Shown here: positions 22,971-29,244 of the stretch, one piece after another
How positions within the stretch are numbered: the stretch's first letter is position 1
How the letters are laid out: each line of letters starts with the position of its first letter
IMG/VR virus record: IMGVR_UViG_3300030616_000011
Span: 1 to 40,703 of that record
Strand: one strand, 5' to 3'
DNA from: a virus
DNA: 40,703 nt
Made by a program: the position numbers and the translations under genes
Notes under the pieces: model-generated
Seen by the model: only the letters and a program-made list of their open reading frames with translations
What the model was told of the DNA's origin: nothing
Database searches by the model: none

Positions 22971-22978
22971 TATTTAAA
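22971..22978 (+). promoter_or_regulatory. Candidate internal TATA box
   Basis: TATTTAAA with GG after it lies 38 bases before the ATG at 23016, in a 71-base non-coding gap. The same box occurs in the left arm at about 15140. Confidence 0.45.
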
Positions 22979-23015
22979 GGAGTTGCTGTTTTTTATATTG
23001 GTTTGGAGAGATAGG

Positions 23016-23108
23016 ATGTTTGATTCAGTTCAGATAGATGCCATCGAGGAGTTTGATGCTGAACAACCTGCTTTGAAGAGGGAAAAGGAGTGTGAAATAT
23101 ATTTGTAA
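23016..23108 (+). CDS. Small acidic protein (30 aa)
   Basis: The product is MFDSVQIDAIEEFDAEQPAL followed by KREKECEIYL. GGAGAGATAGG precedes the ATG and it overlaps the next gene's GTG start by 17 bases. The candidate promoter upstream supports it. Not recognised. Confidence 0.5.
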   Translation: MFDSVQIDAIEEFDAEQPALKREKECEIYL

Positions 23109-23895
23109 AGCTTTTAGTTGTCTAATAGGTAAAGACAAAAAGGTAACATGGAGTTTTGGTGTTGACAGTCATACTGAATTAATTGATATAGAAGGTTATA
23201 AAGACAAGGATGATTGTAAAAGGTTTGTACGAATAGAGATAATCCCTAGTAATGCTGATTATCTTAACCCCGACAAATGGGTTTTAAAGGTTGATAACGA
23301 GCATGTTCCTCGTTGGTTTAGTCCATCTCATAAGCAATGTTGTTATGATGCTTTTAAAATATGGGAGGGACAACTTTATAAGATTGTTCAACGTGATAAA
23401 AAGATTGTCCATCCTTTTAATGATATAAAAAAGGTTAAACCGAAAGAAATTACTAGTAAACATGTTTGTTTGTTGAAGAAATGGTCTTCCGTGGGGGATT
23501 CCGTGTGGGATTCCGTGAGGGATTCCGTGGGGGATTCCGTGTGGGATTCCGTGAGGGATTCCGTGAGGGATTCCGTGGGGGATTCCGTGTGGGATTCCGT
23601 GGGGGCTTCCGTGAGGGATTCCGTGAGGGATTCCGTGTGGGATTCCGTGTGGGATTCCGTGGGGGCTTATATTGGTAGTGTTTTCAAACTAAAAAGAAAC
23701 CAATGGAAACATACAACAAAAATCAAAACAACTGGTTACCCTTTTCAATCTTGTGTTGACCTCTGGCATATGGGACTTGTTCCAAGTTTTGACGGAACAT
23801 ACTGGAGGTTGCATTCTGGTAAAAAAGCCAGGGTTGTTTTTAAAATAAAGCAATCTGCTTTAAAAAAATATAAGTTTAAAAAACTGGAGGAATAA
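23092..23895 (+). CDS. Protein with 15 SV-x-D tetrapeptide repeats
   Basis: A 267-residue protein with GTG start. The N-terminal domain (1-132) contains WSFGVDSHTELIDIEGYKD and KQCCYDAFKIWEGQLYK. Residues 133-192 are 15 perfect-length repeats SV(G/W/R)(D/A). The C-terminal domain returns to mixed sequence (PFQSCVDLWHMGLVPSFDGTYWRLHSGKKARVVF). Phage proteins with SVWxSV arrays between two such domains recur in many viruses; the arrays are thought to vary in length. Function unknown. The repeat is far richer in G than the rest of the genome. Confidence 0.75.
   Translation: MKYICKAFSCLIGKDKKVTWSFGVDSHTELIDIEGYKDKDDCKRFVRIEIIPSNADYLNPDKWVLKVDNEHVPRWFSPSHKQCCYDAFKIWEGQLYKIVQRDKKIVHPFNDIKKVKPKEITSKHVCLLKKWSSVGDSVWDSVRDSVGDSVWDSVRDSVRDSVGDSVWDSVGASVRDSVRDSVWDSVWDSVGAYIGSVFKLKRNQWKHTTKIKTTGYPFQSCVDLWHMGLVPSFDGTYWRLHSGKKARVVFKIKQSALKKYKFKKLEE
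23488..23667 (+). repeat. 15 tandem 12-bp repeats
   Basis: Units follow TCCGTG-NGG-GMT with NGG coding Gly, Trp or Arg and the last codon Asp, or Ala in two units. All other frames also stay open over the array. Slippage would change length by whole tetrapeptides. Confidence 0.95.
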
Positions 23896-23898
23896 AGA

Positions 23899-24084
23899 AT
23901 GAAATTTGAGAAAAACATTACATTGAATCTAGGTAATTATCAGAGTTTGAAACTTGGCGTGTCTGATGCACCAAGTTTTGAGGAATGTGACCAATTTCTT
24001 ATTAAAGAGCTTATTAGGCTTGGACAAAATGTTGATGATCGTGTTCATATGGTCTTGAAATGGGAGGAAAATAAGTCTCATTAG
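23899..24084 (+). CDS. Small acidic protein (61 aa)
   Basis: The product starts MKFEKNITLNLGNYQSLKLGVSDAPSFEECDQFLIKELIRLGQNVDD. A beta strand pair then a helix. Similar small phage proteins with IxLNLGNYQSLK are known without function. GGAGGAATAAAGA precedes the ATG. Confidence 0.7.
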   Translation: MKFEKNITLNLGNYQSLKLGVSDAPSFEECDQFLIKELIRLGQNVDDRVHMVLKWEENKSH

Positions 24085-24126
24085 GGGTTTTTAACAAAAA
24101 AAATATGTGGAGGTGTGTGAGAAAAA

Positions 24127-24462
24127 ATGCCACAACATAAAGAAGAAAAAAGAAATGAAGAAATATATAAGGTAGCAGAACGTGAAAGCCTTGAGCGTCC
24201 TTGGGCAAGCAATGATAAGTTGACATATGATAATACATTAACGCATTGTAAAGCACTTATGGCACAGAGCGAGAGAATAATAAGCAATGCAGTCGACTTT
24301 GATAACAGTATACATCATCAGATGATAGAGAGTATACAGCATCATAGAGACAATGATAGAAAAACCATGAGTTATCTATATGACGTGGAGATACCTGAAG
24401 GAGTTGCTAATGCTATCATTGTGAAAGCAGCTGAAATACTGAAATCTAAAAAGGAAGAGTGA
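24127..24462 (+). CDS. Hypothetical His-rich protein (111 aa)
   Basis: The product starts MPQHKEEKRNEEIYKVAERESLERPWASNDK and has a helical centre with HHQMIESIQHHRDNDRK and a C-terminal VANAIIVKAAEILKSKKEE. AGGTGTG lies before the ATG. It is followed by a long T-rich stretch. Not recognised. Confidence 0.65.
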   Translation: MPQHKEEKRNEEIYKVAERESLERPWASNDKLTYDNTLTHCKALMAQSERIISNAVDFDNSIHHQMIESIQHHRDNDRKTMSYLYDVEIPEGVANAIIVKAAEILKSKKEE

Positions 24463-24465
24463 TTT

Positions 24466-24490
24466 TTTCTTCTTTCTTTTTTTCTTTTAT
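24466..24490 (+). terminator. T-rich archaeal-style terminator
   Basis: An uninterrupted pyrimidine stretch dominated by T follows the stop of the 111-residue gene. Such tracts end transcription in archaea without a hairpin. Partial read-through to downstream genes is likely. Confidence 0.4.
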
Positions 24491-24508
24491 GATAAGGAGG
24501 TTAAAAAT

Positions 24509-24715
24509 ATGATAAAAAAAGAGGATAAAAAACTTGTTGAAAAAACATTGAAGGCTCTTAGAGCACTGAGTGTCTCTGTGGACAAAATGGACAAGGCATG
24601 TACGGATGATTTTCCTGTTATTAAGGAAATGATGCCTTTTCTTGTTCATGAGATTCAATCTTTGCAGGGTGTAATTAATATTTATGTTTCTCAGTTTGAG
24701 AAACTTAGGAAGTGA
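24509..24715 (+). CDS. Small helical protein (68 aa)
   Basis: The product starts MIKKEDKKLVEKTLKALRALSVSVDKMDKACTDDFPVIKEMMPFLVHEIQSL. Two or three amphipathic helices. AAGGAGG is well placed. Not recognised. Confidence 0.65.
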   Translation: MIKKEDKKLVEKTLKALRALSVSVDKMDKACTDDFPVIKEMMPFLVHEIQSLQGVINIYVSQFEKLRK

Positions 24716-24723
24716 GATAAAAA

Positions 24724-24906
24724 ATGTTGAAAGAGTATTGTATCGCATATGAAGATAAGAAGAAAAAATTTTTAGGCTGGAAAAAATTTAGTGGTTTCTT
24801 CATGATTGATGCACATAAAATGGAGTCTGCTCGGAAGATGTTCCGACAAAAGCATCCAAATGCAGTAATTGAGAAAGAATTTGTAGAGTATATTAAAGGA
24901 AGGTGA
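24724..24906 (+). CDS. Small protein (60 aa)
   Basis: The product starts MLKEYCIAYEDKKKKFLGWKKFSGFFMIDAHKMESARKMFRQKHPNAVIEKEFVEYIKGR. A beta-beta-alpha-beta arrangement of this sort is frequent in small phage proteins of unknown role. Its last codons provide the AAGGA before the next gene. Confidence 0.65.
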   Translation: MLKEYCIAYEDKKKKFLGWKKFSGFFMIDAHKMESARKMFRQKHPNAVIEKEFVEYIKGR

Positions 24907-24913
24907 AAAAAAT

Positions 24914-25267
24914 ATGGGTTGGATTGAGGAAGAAAAAAATATTAAGATTTTATGCTGGGGTAAACTCAAAGATGGTGTCGACAAAAACGATGCAGTTGTT
25001 GTCAAAGAAGGAGAAAGTATTGAGGGTGTACTCAGTCAGATTACTCCTGTTAAAGATGAGGATGAAGAGGTTTCGCAGTATAAATATCGTCTGAAAATGA
25101 AGGATGAAAAGAAAGAGGTTGTAATCTGGAGTAATGCTAGTATTTTTCGTCAACATGAAAACCTGAAGCTTAAAGAAGGTGAACATATCCGGTTTACTTA
25201 TGATGGTCAGTATTCCACAAGCTTTGGTGGTAAAGGCTTCCGTGTTCGTGTTGCAGTTGATCGTTGA
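24914..25267 (+). CDS. Probable OB-fold (ssDNA-binding-like) protein
   Basis: A 117-residue protein with alternating beta strands: IKILCWGKLKDG, VVVKEGESIEGVLSQITPV, YKYRLKMKDEKKEVVIWSNASIFRQ, LKEGEHIRFTYDGQYSTSFGGKGFRVRVAVDR. The order, with a GEHIRFTY strand and a GGKGF loop near the end, resembles short viral OB-fold proteins that coat ssDNA. It lies in the replication arm. No diagnostic motif; confidence in function is low. Confidence 0.6.
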   Translation: MGWIEEEKNIKILCWGKLKDGVDKNDAVVVKEGESIEGVLSQITPVKDEDEEVSQYKYRLKMKDEKKEVVIWSNASIFRQHENLKLKEGEHIRFTYDGQYSTSFGGKGFRVRVAVDR

Positions 25268-25401
25268 TGATGTGTCGTCATAATCCTGATGTCGAATGTA
25301 ATGTTTTCATTGATACTGTTGATTGTTGGTATAGTGATTTCTATGATTGCAAGCGTTTTAGGTTGAATCGGGAAATGAAACATGGAAAGAGAGGGTTTTG
25401 A
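25267..25401 (+). CDS. Small Cys-rich protein (44 aa)
   Basis: The product starts MMCRHNPDVECNVFIDTVDCWYSDFYDCKRF and ends GKRGF. Four Cys in regular spacing suggest a metal site. The start overlaps the previous stop (TGATG). Confidence 0.65.
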   Translation: MMCRHNPDVECNVFIDTVDCWYSDFYDCKRFRLNREMKHGKRGF

Positions 25402-25402
25402 A

Positions 25403-25460
25403 AATTTTTTCATCTTTTATGCATCCCTTTCCTCCTTTTACCCTCTCTTTCTTTTAATTT
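25403..25460 (+). terminator. Pyrimidine-rich tract
   Basis: The gap after the 44-residue gene is mostly T and C (including TTTTTT and CCCTTTCCTCCTTTTACC). It may be a weak T-rich terminator; no coding frame is seen. Confidence 0.3.
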
Positions 25461-25472
25461 ATTAGGAGGAAT

Positions 25473-25547
25473 ATGGAAAAGAAAAGCATGAAATGTAGGT
25501 TGTGTGAGTTGTTTGATTGGATTGACAAAATGTTTAGGTCTTATTGA
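25473..25547 (+). CDS. Very small protein (24 aa)
   Basis: The product starts MEKKSMKCRLCELFDWIDKM, with AGGAGG before the ATG. Only the single CxxC knuckle and the strong ribosome-binding site support it. Confidence 0.4.
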   Translation: MEKKSMKCRLCELFDWIDKMFRSY

Positions 25548-25551
25548 AAAA

Positions 25552-25659
25552 ATGTTAGATAAACTTATTAGAACCTGCGAGTATTGTTATGATAAAGTGT
25601 TGCATTATGATTATGTGAAGAAACAGGAGAAGTTTAGGAATGGTAGGAGGAGGTTATGA
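25552..25659 (+). CDS. Very small protein with CxxC (35 aa)
   Basis: The product starts MLDKLIRTCEYCYDKVLHYDYVKKQEK and ends with an Arg run whose codons form the AGGAGGAGG site of the next gene. It overlaps the next gene (ATGA). Confidence 0.5.
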   Translation: MLDKLIRTCEYCYDKVLHYDYVKKQEKFRNGRRRL

Positions 25660-25784
25660 TGCCGTTTTGTATGAAGTGTGGTCGGGTTTGTGTTTCTGAT
25701 GAGATGGTTCTTGGTGTTTGTCTGGATTGTTATCGTCTGCATAATCCTGTGAGGCCTGGTTGGGGGTCTTGGGATAAATCTTAG
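25656..25784 (+). CDS. Zinc-ribbon microprotein (42 aa)
   Basis: The product starts MMPFCMKCGRVCVSDEMVLG and has VCLDCYRLHNP, a complete four-Cys ribbon. AGGAGG is six bases upstream. Role unknown. Confidence 0.65.
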   Translation: MMPFCMKCGRVCVSDEMVLGVCLDCYRLHNPVRPGWGSWDKS

Positions 25785-25815
25785 TTTAGTTTCGACAATA
25801 AGGAGTGAGAAAGAA
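25785..25815 (+). promoter_or_regulatory. Repeated leader element, copy 1
   Basis: TTTAGTTTCGACAATAAGG then AGTGAGAAAGAA leads into the ATG of the 27-residue zinc ribbon. Near-identical copies precede two other unrelated genes downstream. Confidence 0.75.
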
Positions 25816-25899
25816 ATGAAATGTAGTTGTAAAAAAGCCGAATTGGAACAATGGTTGATATGTCCTGTATGCGGTAGAAAGGTTCAGCAACCATTCTAA
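25816..25899 (+). CDS. Minimal zinc ribbon (27 aa)
   Basis: The product starts MKCSCKKAELEQWLICPVCG and ends RKVQQPF; CxC plus CxxC ligands. The repeated leader provides its ribosome-binding site. Small size lowers certainty. Confidence 0.5.
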   Translation: MKCSCKKAELEQWLICPVCGRKVQQPF

Positions 25900-25910
25900 A
25901 TTAAAATAAT

Positions 25911-25986
25911 CAGGGAGTTTAGACGACTATGGACTTTAACCACGTGGTAATATACTTTCGTCAGGGCTTCAAAGCCCTTCTCCCTG
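25911..25986 (+). ncRNA. Candidate structured RNA, three-way junction, 76 nt
   Basis: P1 pairs CAGGGAG (25911-25917) with CTCCCTG (25980-25986), 7 bp. P2 pairs GACGA (25922-25926) with TCGTC (25958-25962), 5 bp, with a 31-nt apical region that includes the palindrome ACCACGTGGT. P3 pairs AGGGC (25963-25967) with GCCCT (25974-25978), loop TTCAAA. P2 and P3 abut, so they could stack. The element is about half G/C in an AT-rich stretch. Size and closing stem recall a tRNA, but no D-arm or regular anticodon arm fits. A 23-codon frame also crosses it. Which RNA class it belongs to is unknown. Confidence 0.5.
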
Positions 25987-26017
25987 TCCTAAAATAAATT
26001 GAAAGAGGTATGAAAAA

Positions 26018-26173
26018 ATGAATTTGAAAGTAAGAGGTGAAAATAAAGAAATTGAAATATCTGATTTGATGTGGGAAAGAATAATAAAGATAATAGACGA
26101 TGAAAATTCTTTATATGATTCTTTAGATGATTTCTTTCAGAGTGCATTAAGGAAAGAGATTTTTCTAAATTAA
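26018..26173 (+). CDS. Small ribbon-helix-helix-like protein (51 aa)
   Basis: The product starts MNLKVRGENKEIEISDLMWERIIKIIDDENSLYDSLDDFF and ends QSALRKEIFLN. The strand-helix-helix order with VSD-x-x-W-ERI-like and F-QSALRKEI ends resembles archaeal RHH DNA-binding proteins. It sits right after the candidate RNA. Function is inferred from pattern only. Confidence 0.6.
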   Translation: MNLKVRGENKEIEISDLMWERIIKIIDDENSLYDSLDDFFQSALRKEIFLN

Positions 26174-26195
26174 ATCTTATTGGAAGTGAGAAAGA

Positions 26196-26573
26196 ATGAG
26201 AACAAATAGTGAAATCTGGCTTATTTGCGGTTCAAGAAAAAAGGAACCATATAGAGATTTAGTAAAAAAAGAAATGGATAAAGTTCTATATAATTTTCAA
26301 CATTTTATTGGAATAAATTGGAAACCGAAACTTGTTATTCATGGTGCTTGTAAAGATAGTGCTGATATTTGGGGTAGAAATTGGGCTATTGAAAATAAGA
26401 TTAAGACTAAACCATTCCCTTCTGAGAAAGGCAAATATCTAAAGCGTAATATTGAAATGGTTGATTTTACACATGAGGTTTTTGCTTTCTGGGATGGTTT
26501 TAGTTACGGTACTGCTCAGACTGTTGCACAGGCAATTATGAAAGGTAAGGAAGTAACTGTAATAAAAATCTGA
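26196..26573 (+). CDS. SLOG-family protein (DUF2493-like)
   Basis: A 125-residue protein with IWLICGSRKKEPYRD, VIHGACKDSADIWGRNWAIENKI, KPFPSEKGKYLKRNIEMVDFTHEVFAFWDGFSYGT and a C-terminal KGKEVTVIKI. The GSR-, HGAxxxxD-, RN-x-x-M and WDG-x-S-x-GT motifs define the DUF2493/YspA branch of the SLOG nucleotide-binding superfamily. Members bind or cleave nucleotide-derived ligands, and several are linked to phage-host conflict. The ligand here is unknown. Full-length for the family. Confidence 0.85.
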   Translation: MRTNSEIWLICGSRKKEPYRDLVKKEMDKVLYNFQHFIGINWKPKLVIHGACKDSADIWGRNWAIENKIKTKPFPSEKGKYLKRNIEMVDFTHEVFAFWDGFSYGTAQTVAQAIMKGKEVTVIKI

Positions 26574-26625
26574 TGAAAAAATGGATTGATATGTGTAATA
26601 TTGTAATATCCTGAAAGGAGTGAAC

Positions 26626-26697
26626 ATGCGATTAACGAGGTATATATGTATTCGTGAATTTAAAAGTCACGAGGTAGATATATCTTTCATGGTTTAG
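26626..26697 (+). CDS. Very small protein (23 aa)
   Basis: The product is MRLTRYICIREFKSHEVDIS followed by FMV, with AAAGGAG before the ATG. Its stop lies inside the next leader repeat. Low support because of size. Confidence 0.35.
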   Translation: MRLTRYICIREFKSHEVDISFMV

Positions 26698-26722
26698 TTT
26701 CGGCAATAAGGAGTGAGAAAGA
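26693..26722 (+). promoter_or_regulatory. Repeated leader element, copy 2
   Basis: TTTAGTTTCGGCAATAAGG then AGTGAGAAAGA; one base differs from copy 1 in the core. It precedes the 26-residue gene. Confidence 0.75.
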
Positions 26723-26803
26723 ATGAATGAGTTTAATCCAAATTGGGATAATAGAGATGCTGAACAATTTGTGGAATTGCTTTCTAAAACTAATAGGAAG
26801 TGA
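26723..26803 (+). CDS. Very small protein (26 aa)
   Basis: The product is MNEFNPNWDNRDAEQFVELL followed by SKTNRK. The leader supplies GGAG; its own end forms ATAGGAAGTG before the next gene. Confidence 0.45.
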   Translation: MNEFNPNWDNRDAEQFVELLSKTNRK

Positions 26804-26809
26804 AAAAGA

Positions 26810-26929
26810 ATGATACGATTATTTGATGGAGAAGATGCATTTGAAAACTTTTCAGAATGGACAGATTATGTAAATCTTAATCATGGTGAAATAAAACAAT
26901 TGATTGTTATATATGAAAGGAAGAAATAA
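26810..26929 (+). CDS. Very small protein (39 aa)
   Basis: The product starts MIRLFDGEDAFENFSEWTDY and ends with a strand (IKQLIVIYERKK). It begins seven bases after the previous stop. Not recognised. Confidence 0.5.
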   Translation: MIRLFDGEDAFENFSEWTDYVNLNHGEIKQLIVIYERKK

Positions 26930-26960
26930 TTTAGTTTCGACAATAAGGAGTGAGAAAAGA
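26930..26960 (+). promoter_or_regulatory. Repeated leader element, copy 3
   Basis: TTTAGTTTCGACAATAAGG then AGTGAGAAAAGA, nearly identical to copy 1, placed between the 39- and 59-residue genes. Confidence 0.75.
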
Positions 26961-27140
26961 ATGGAAATAAGAATAAGACCGTTAGATGGTGATTATGGCA
27001 TCATTGCAGAGATTGGAAAGTCAACAGTATTTCATTTTTATGTAAATGACCAAGTTGAAAATGCAATTGATATTATATTTACTAAAGAACAGATGCAAGA
27101 GATTAAAAAAGAAATTAATTCAAGAACTGATATAGATTAA
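26961..27140 (+). CDS. Small protein (59 aa)
   Basis: The product starts MEIRIRPLDGDYGIIAEIGKSTVFHFYVNDQVENAIDIIFTKEQMQEIKKEIN. The start at 26961 was chosen because the repeated leader ends exactly there; an earlier frame start at 26904 lies in the previous gene. Beta-rich N-terminal half then a helix. Not recognised. The following 125 bases hold only a 16-codon frame (27172) before the helicase signal. Confidence 0.65.
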   Translation: MEIRIRPLDGDYGIIAEIGKSTVFHFYVNDQVENAIDIIFTKEQMQEIKKEINSRTDID

Positions 27141-27265
27141 AATAAATTTAATCTTATTGGAAAGAGAAATAATGATATATAAAACAACAGAAAAAACAAA
27201 AAAACAAAGAAATACTAAATAAATTTAATAAAAACAATAAAAAACATATGTGAGGAGAGATAAAA

Positions 27266-28771
27266 ATAGATAAAGAAACCCTTGACAAAATACAAAAAGA
27301 AGAGGAAGAACGTAAAAAAAAAATGAGTTTACTAACAAATTATAATGTAATCCAAGTCAACGAAAAAACAGGGGTAGAACATGTCAACAATATCAACATG
27401 GCACAACTAATAATAAATGAAAGTGAATACAATTTTCATACAATAGAAGATATAGACAGCGGAAAACAAGAGATATTCTATTATAAAGACGGATGCTATC
27501 ATAAAGGAGGAGAAAATAGGATTAAACCTCTTGTAGATACTTATCTTGGGAACAAATCAAATATCAATCGCAAACGAGAAATAATTGATTACATAAAAAA
27601 TCAGAACTATCAGGAATGGGATGATCTTGAACCGCCTCTTAATCTAATTAATTTAAAAAACGGAATCTTTAACATAGATAAAAAAAAACTCATACCGCAC
27701 GATTCAAAATATTTTTTCATCCAACAACTTCCAATAATTTATGATGAAAAAGCAGAGTGCCCAAAGCTTCTAAAGTTTTTCGAAGAAGTAGTCTACCAGA
27801 ATTATATCCCAGTTTTACAAGAAATGTTCGGATTCATCCTATATAGGGATTATTTTCTTCATAAAGCCTTCCTATTTTTGGGAGGTGGACGCAATGGTAA
27901 ATCATCTGTCATAGAAATTATTGCTAATTTAATTGGTAAAAAAAATTGTGCTACCCGAAGTCTTCACGATCTTATCGAGAATCGTTTTGCATCTTCTTCT
28001 CTTTATGGAAAAATGGTTAATCTTGGTGCTGAAATTTCTAATAAAACACTTTTTGATACCAGCACATTTAAACATCTTACAGGTGGGGATTATATCTCAG
28101 CGGAGTTTAAACGCAGAAATGCATTTGTTTTCAAAAATTATGCAAAGCTTGTCTTCAATGCCAATAAAATTCCTTATACAAAATATGATAAATCACTTGC
28201 TTTCTTTCAACGTTGGATTATTATTGTTTTTCCTAATACTTTTGAAATTAACAGCAAAGGAACAGACCCACAGATTGTCAAAAAAATTACAACCAATAAA
28301 GAACTCTCAGGTTTGTTCAACTGGTCATTAATTGGTTTAGAACGTCTTCTAAAAAATTACAGATTTAGCGATGCTATTGAGGAGAACGAAATTGGCGAAT
28401 GGTATGAAACTCTTGTTTCACCTGAAAAATTTTTTATGAAAGAACATCTTGAAGAAATAGAAGATATTTATCTTCCAAATTATGAAGTTTATGATGAATA
28501 TAAAAAATGGGCATTAGAACGTGGTTATCCCGTACTTACTCTTTCTGCTTTTTCCAGGGCTATTAAAAAATATTTTAAAACTTGTGATATTGTTTCTCAT
28601 CGGATTAATGGTAATGTTACCAAGTGTTATAAGAATATTAATTGGCGTCTTGACAAAATGAATATAATTCAAACATCTAATCATAAAATAGATTATTTTA
28701 ATCCTGAGAGTTTTATTCCATCTGAAGAAAAAAGGGAACATATCGAAAAAAAAATAAGTAAAGACCTCTAA
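27266..28771 (+). CDS. SF3 helicase / P4-type primase-helicase, candidate AUA start
   Basis: About 501 residues. The core is D5/P4-like: FLFLGGGRNGKSSVIEII (Walker A, near residue 208), GKMVNLGAEIS (Walker B-like), LTGGDYISAEFKRRNAF and LVFNANKIPYTKYDKSLAFFQRW (sensor region), then a C-terminal winged-helix-like part. No primase active site or Toprim motif is seen at the N terminus, so it is a helicase that probably loads at the origin. An ATG stands at 27323, but the frame continues upstream through IDKETLDKIQKEEEERKKK to ATA (27266-27268), eight bases after GGAG, while the ATG has no well-placed site. Last gene of the arm; the terminator overlaps its stop. Confidence 0.88.
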   Translation: MDKETLDKIQKEEEERKKKMSLLTNYNVIQVNEKTGVEHVNNINMAQLIINESEYNFHTIEDIDSGKQEIFYYKDGCYHKGGENRIKPLVDTYLGNKSNINRKREIIDYIKNQNYQEWDDLEPPLNLINLKNGIFNIDKKKLIPHDSKYFFIQQLPIIYDEKAECPKLLKFFEEVVYQNYIPVLQEMFGFILYRDYFLHKAFLFLGGGRNGKSSVIEIIANLIGKKNCATRSLHDLIENRFASSSLYGKMVNLGAEISNKTLFDTSTFKHLTGGDYISAEFKRRNAFVFKNYAKLVFNANKIPYTKYDKSLAFFQRWIIIVFPNTFEINSKGTDPQIVKKITTNKELSGLFNWSLIGLERLLKNYRFSDAIEENEIGEWYETLVSPEKFFMKEHLEEIEDIYLPNYEVYDEYKKWALERGYPVLTLSAFSRAIKKYFKTCDIVSHRINGNVTKCYKNINWRLDKMNIIQTSNHKIDYFNPESFIPSEEKREHIEKKISKDL

Positions 28772-28795
28772 AAACTAGAGGATTTTTTATTTTTT
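28765..28795. terminator. Terminator between convergent arms
   Basis: CCTCTA-AAAAC-TAGAGG forms a 6-bp hairpin overlapping the helicase stop codon, followed by ATTTTTTATTTTTT. On the minus strand a T run (complement of 28746-28754) follows the same hairpin, so it may work in both directions. It separates the rightward and leftward arms by only 15 bases. Confidence 0.75.
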
Positions 28796-28981
28796 GTTTA
28801 TTGCACTTCTTCCACTGATGATTGTCCATCCGAGGATTATCCATGCGCCATATTCCTCAAAAGGATCAACTGAGATTTGTCCCCTATACCAATCATATAG
28901 GAGTTTTCCTACTCCTACTACAATGGCACTTGTTCCACCGATGTAAGTCTTTTTTCCTTCAAGCCATTCATATAGACTCAT
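28787..28981 (-). CDS. Holin-like small membrane protein (64 aa)
   Basis: The product starts MSLYEWLEGKKTYIGGTSAIVVGVGKLLYDWYRG and ends YGAWIILGWTIISGRSAINKK. A GKKTYIGG start, two hydrophobic segments and a GRSAIxK end are frequent in small phage membrane proteins near lysis or tail-end genes. GGAGGTG precedes the ATG. It is the last leftward gene. A pore-forming role is inferred from position and shape. Confidence 0.65.
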   Translation of the reverse strand: MSLYEWLEGKKTYIGGTSAIVVGVGKLLYDWYRGQISVDPFEEYGAWIILGWTIISGRSAINKK

Positions 28982-29002
28982 TCTTTTTCACCTCCATCTT
29001 TT

Positions 29003-29233
29003 TCATTTAATAGCAATAATAAGACCCAATATTGCTACACCGATAGGGTATGCCCAAAGAAGGATTTTAGTACGAATCCTATTACTTGCAATCATTGTAA
29101 CATGTGCAACACATGGCAACTTATCCAAACGATGAACAATATACATTAAAAGGTCTTTATTGCTAAAACTATCATTACCATTTTTTTCTTTGAAAGCAGA
29201 TACCGCTTGTTTTATCTCCTCCATATTTTTCAT
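29003..29233 (-). CDS. Small membrane-anchored protein (76 aa)
   Basis: The N-terminal two thirds are soluble and helical (EEIKQAVSAFKEKNGNDSFSNKDLLMYIVHRLDKL); the C terminus is a single hydrophobic helix (ILLWAYPIGVAILGLIIAI) with a final Lys. It precedes the holin-like gene. A lysis or virion-exit accessory is possible. A second ATG at 29224 is an alternative start. Confidence 0.65.
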   Translation of the reverse strand: MKNMEEIKQAVSAFKEKNGNDSFSNKDLLMYIVHRLDKLPCVAHVTMIASNRIRTKILLWAYPIGVAILGLIIAIK

Positions 29234-29244
29234 CCCATTTTATC

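Noticed and set aside
23466-23678. A 70-codon frame of GFRVGFREGFRG repeats
   Set aside because: It is the out-of-frame reading of the 12-bp array inside the SVxD protein.
25911-25986. A tRNA gene
   Set aside because: The closing stem and length fit, but no D-arm is present, the anticodon arm would have three pairs without U33, and the T-loop is one base short with an unpaired T after it. Kept as an unassigned structured RNA.
28787-29233. A complete lysis cassette
   Set aside because: Two small membrane proteins are present, but no endolysin or pseudomurein-cleaving enzyme is recognisable nearby, so only a holin-like label for the last gene is kept.
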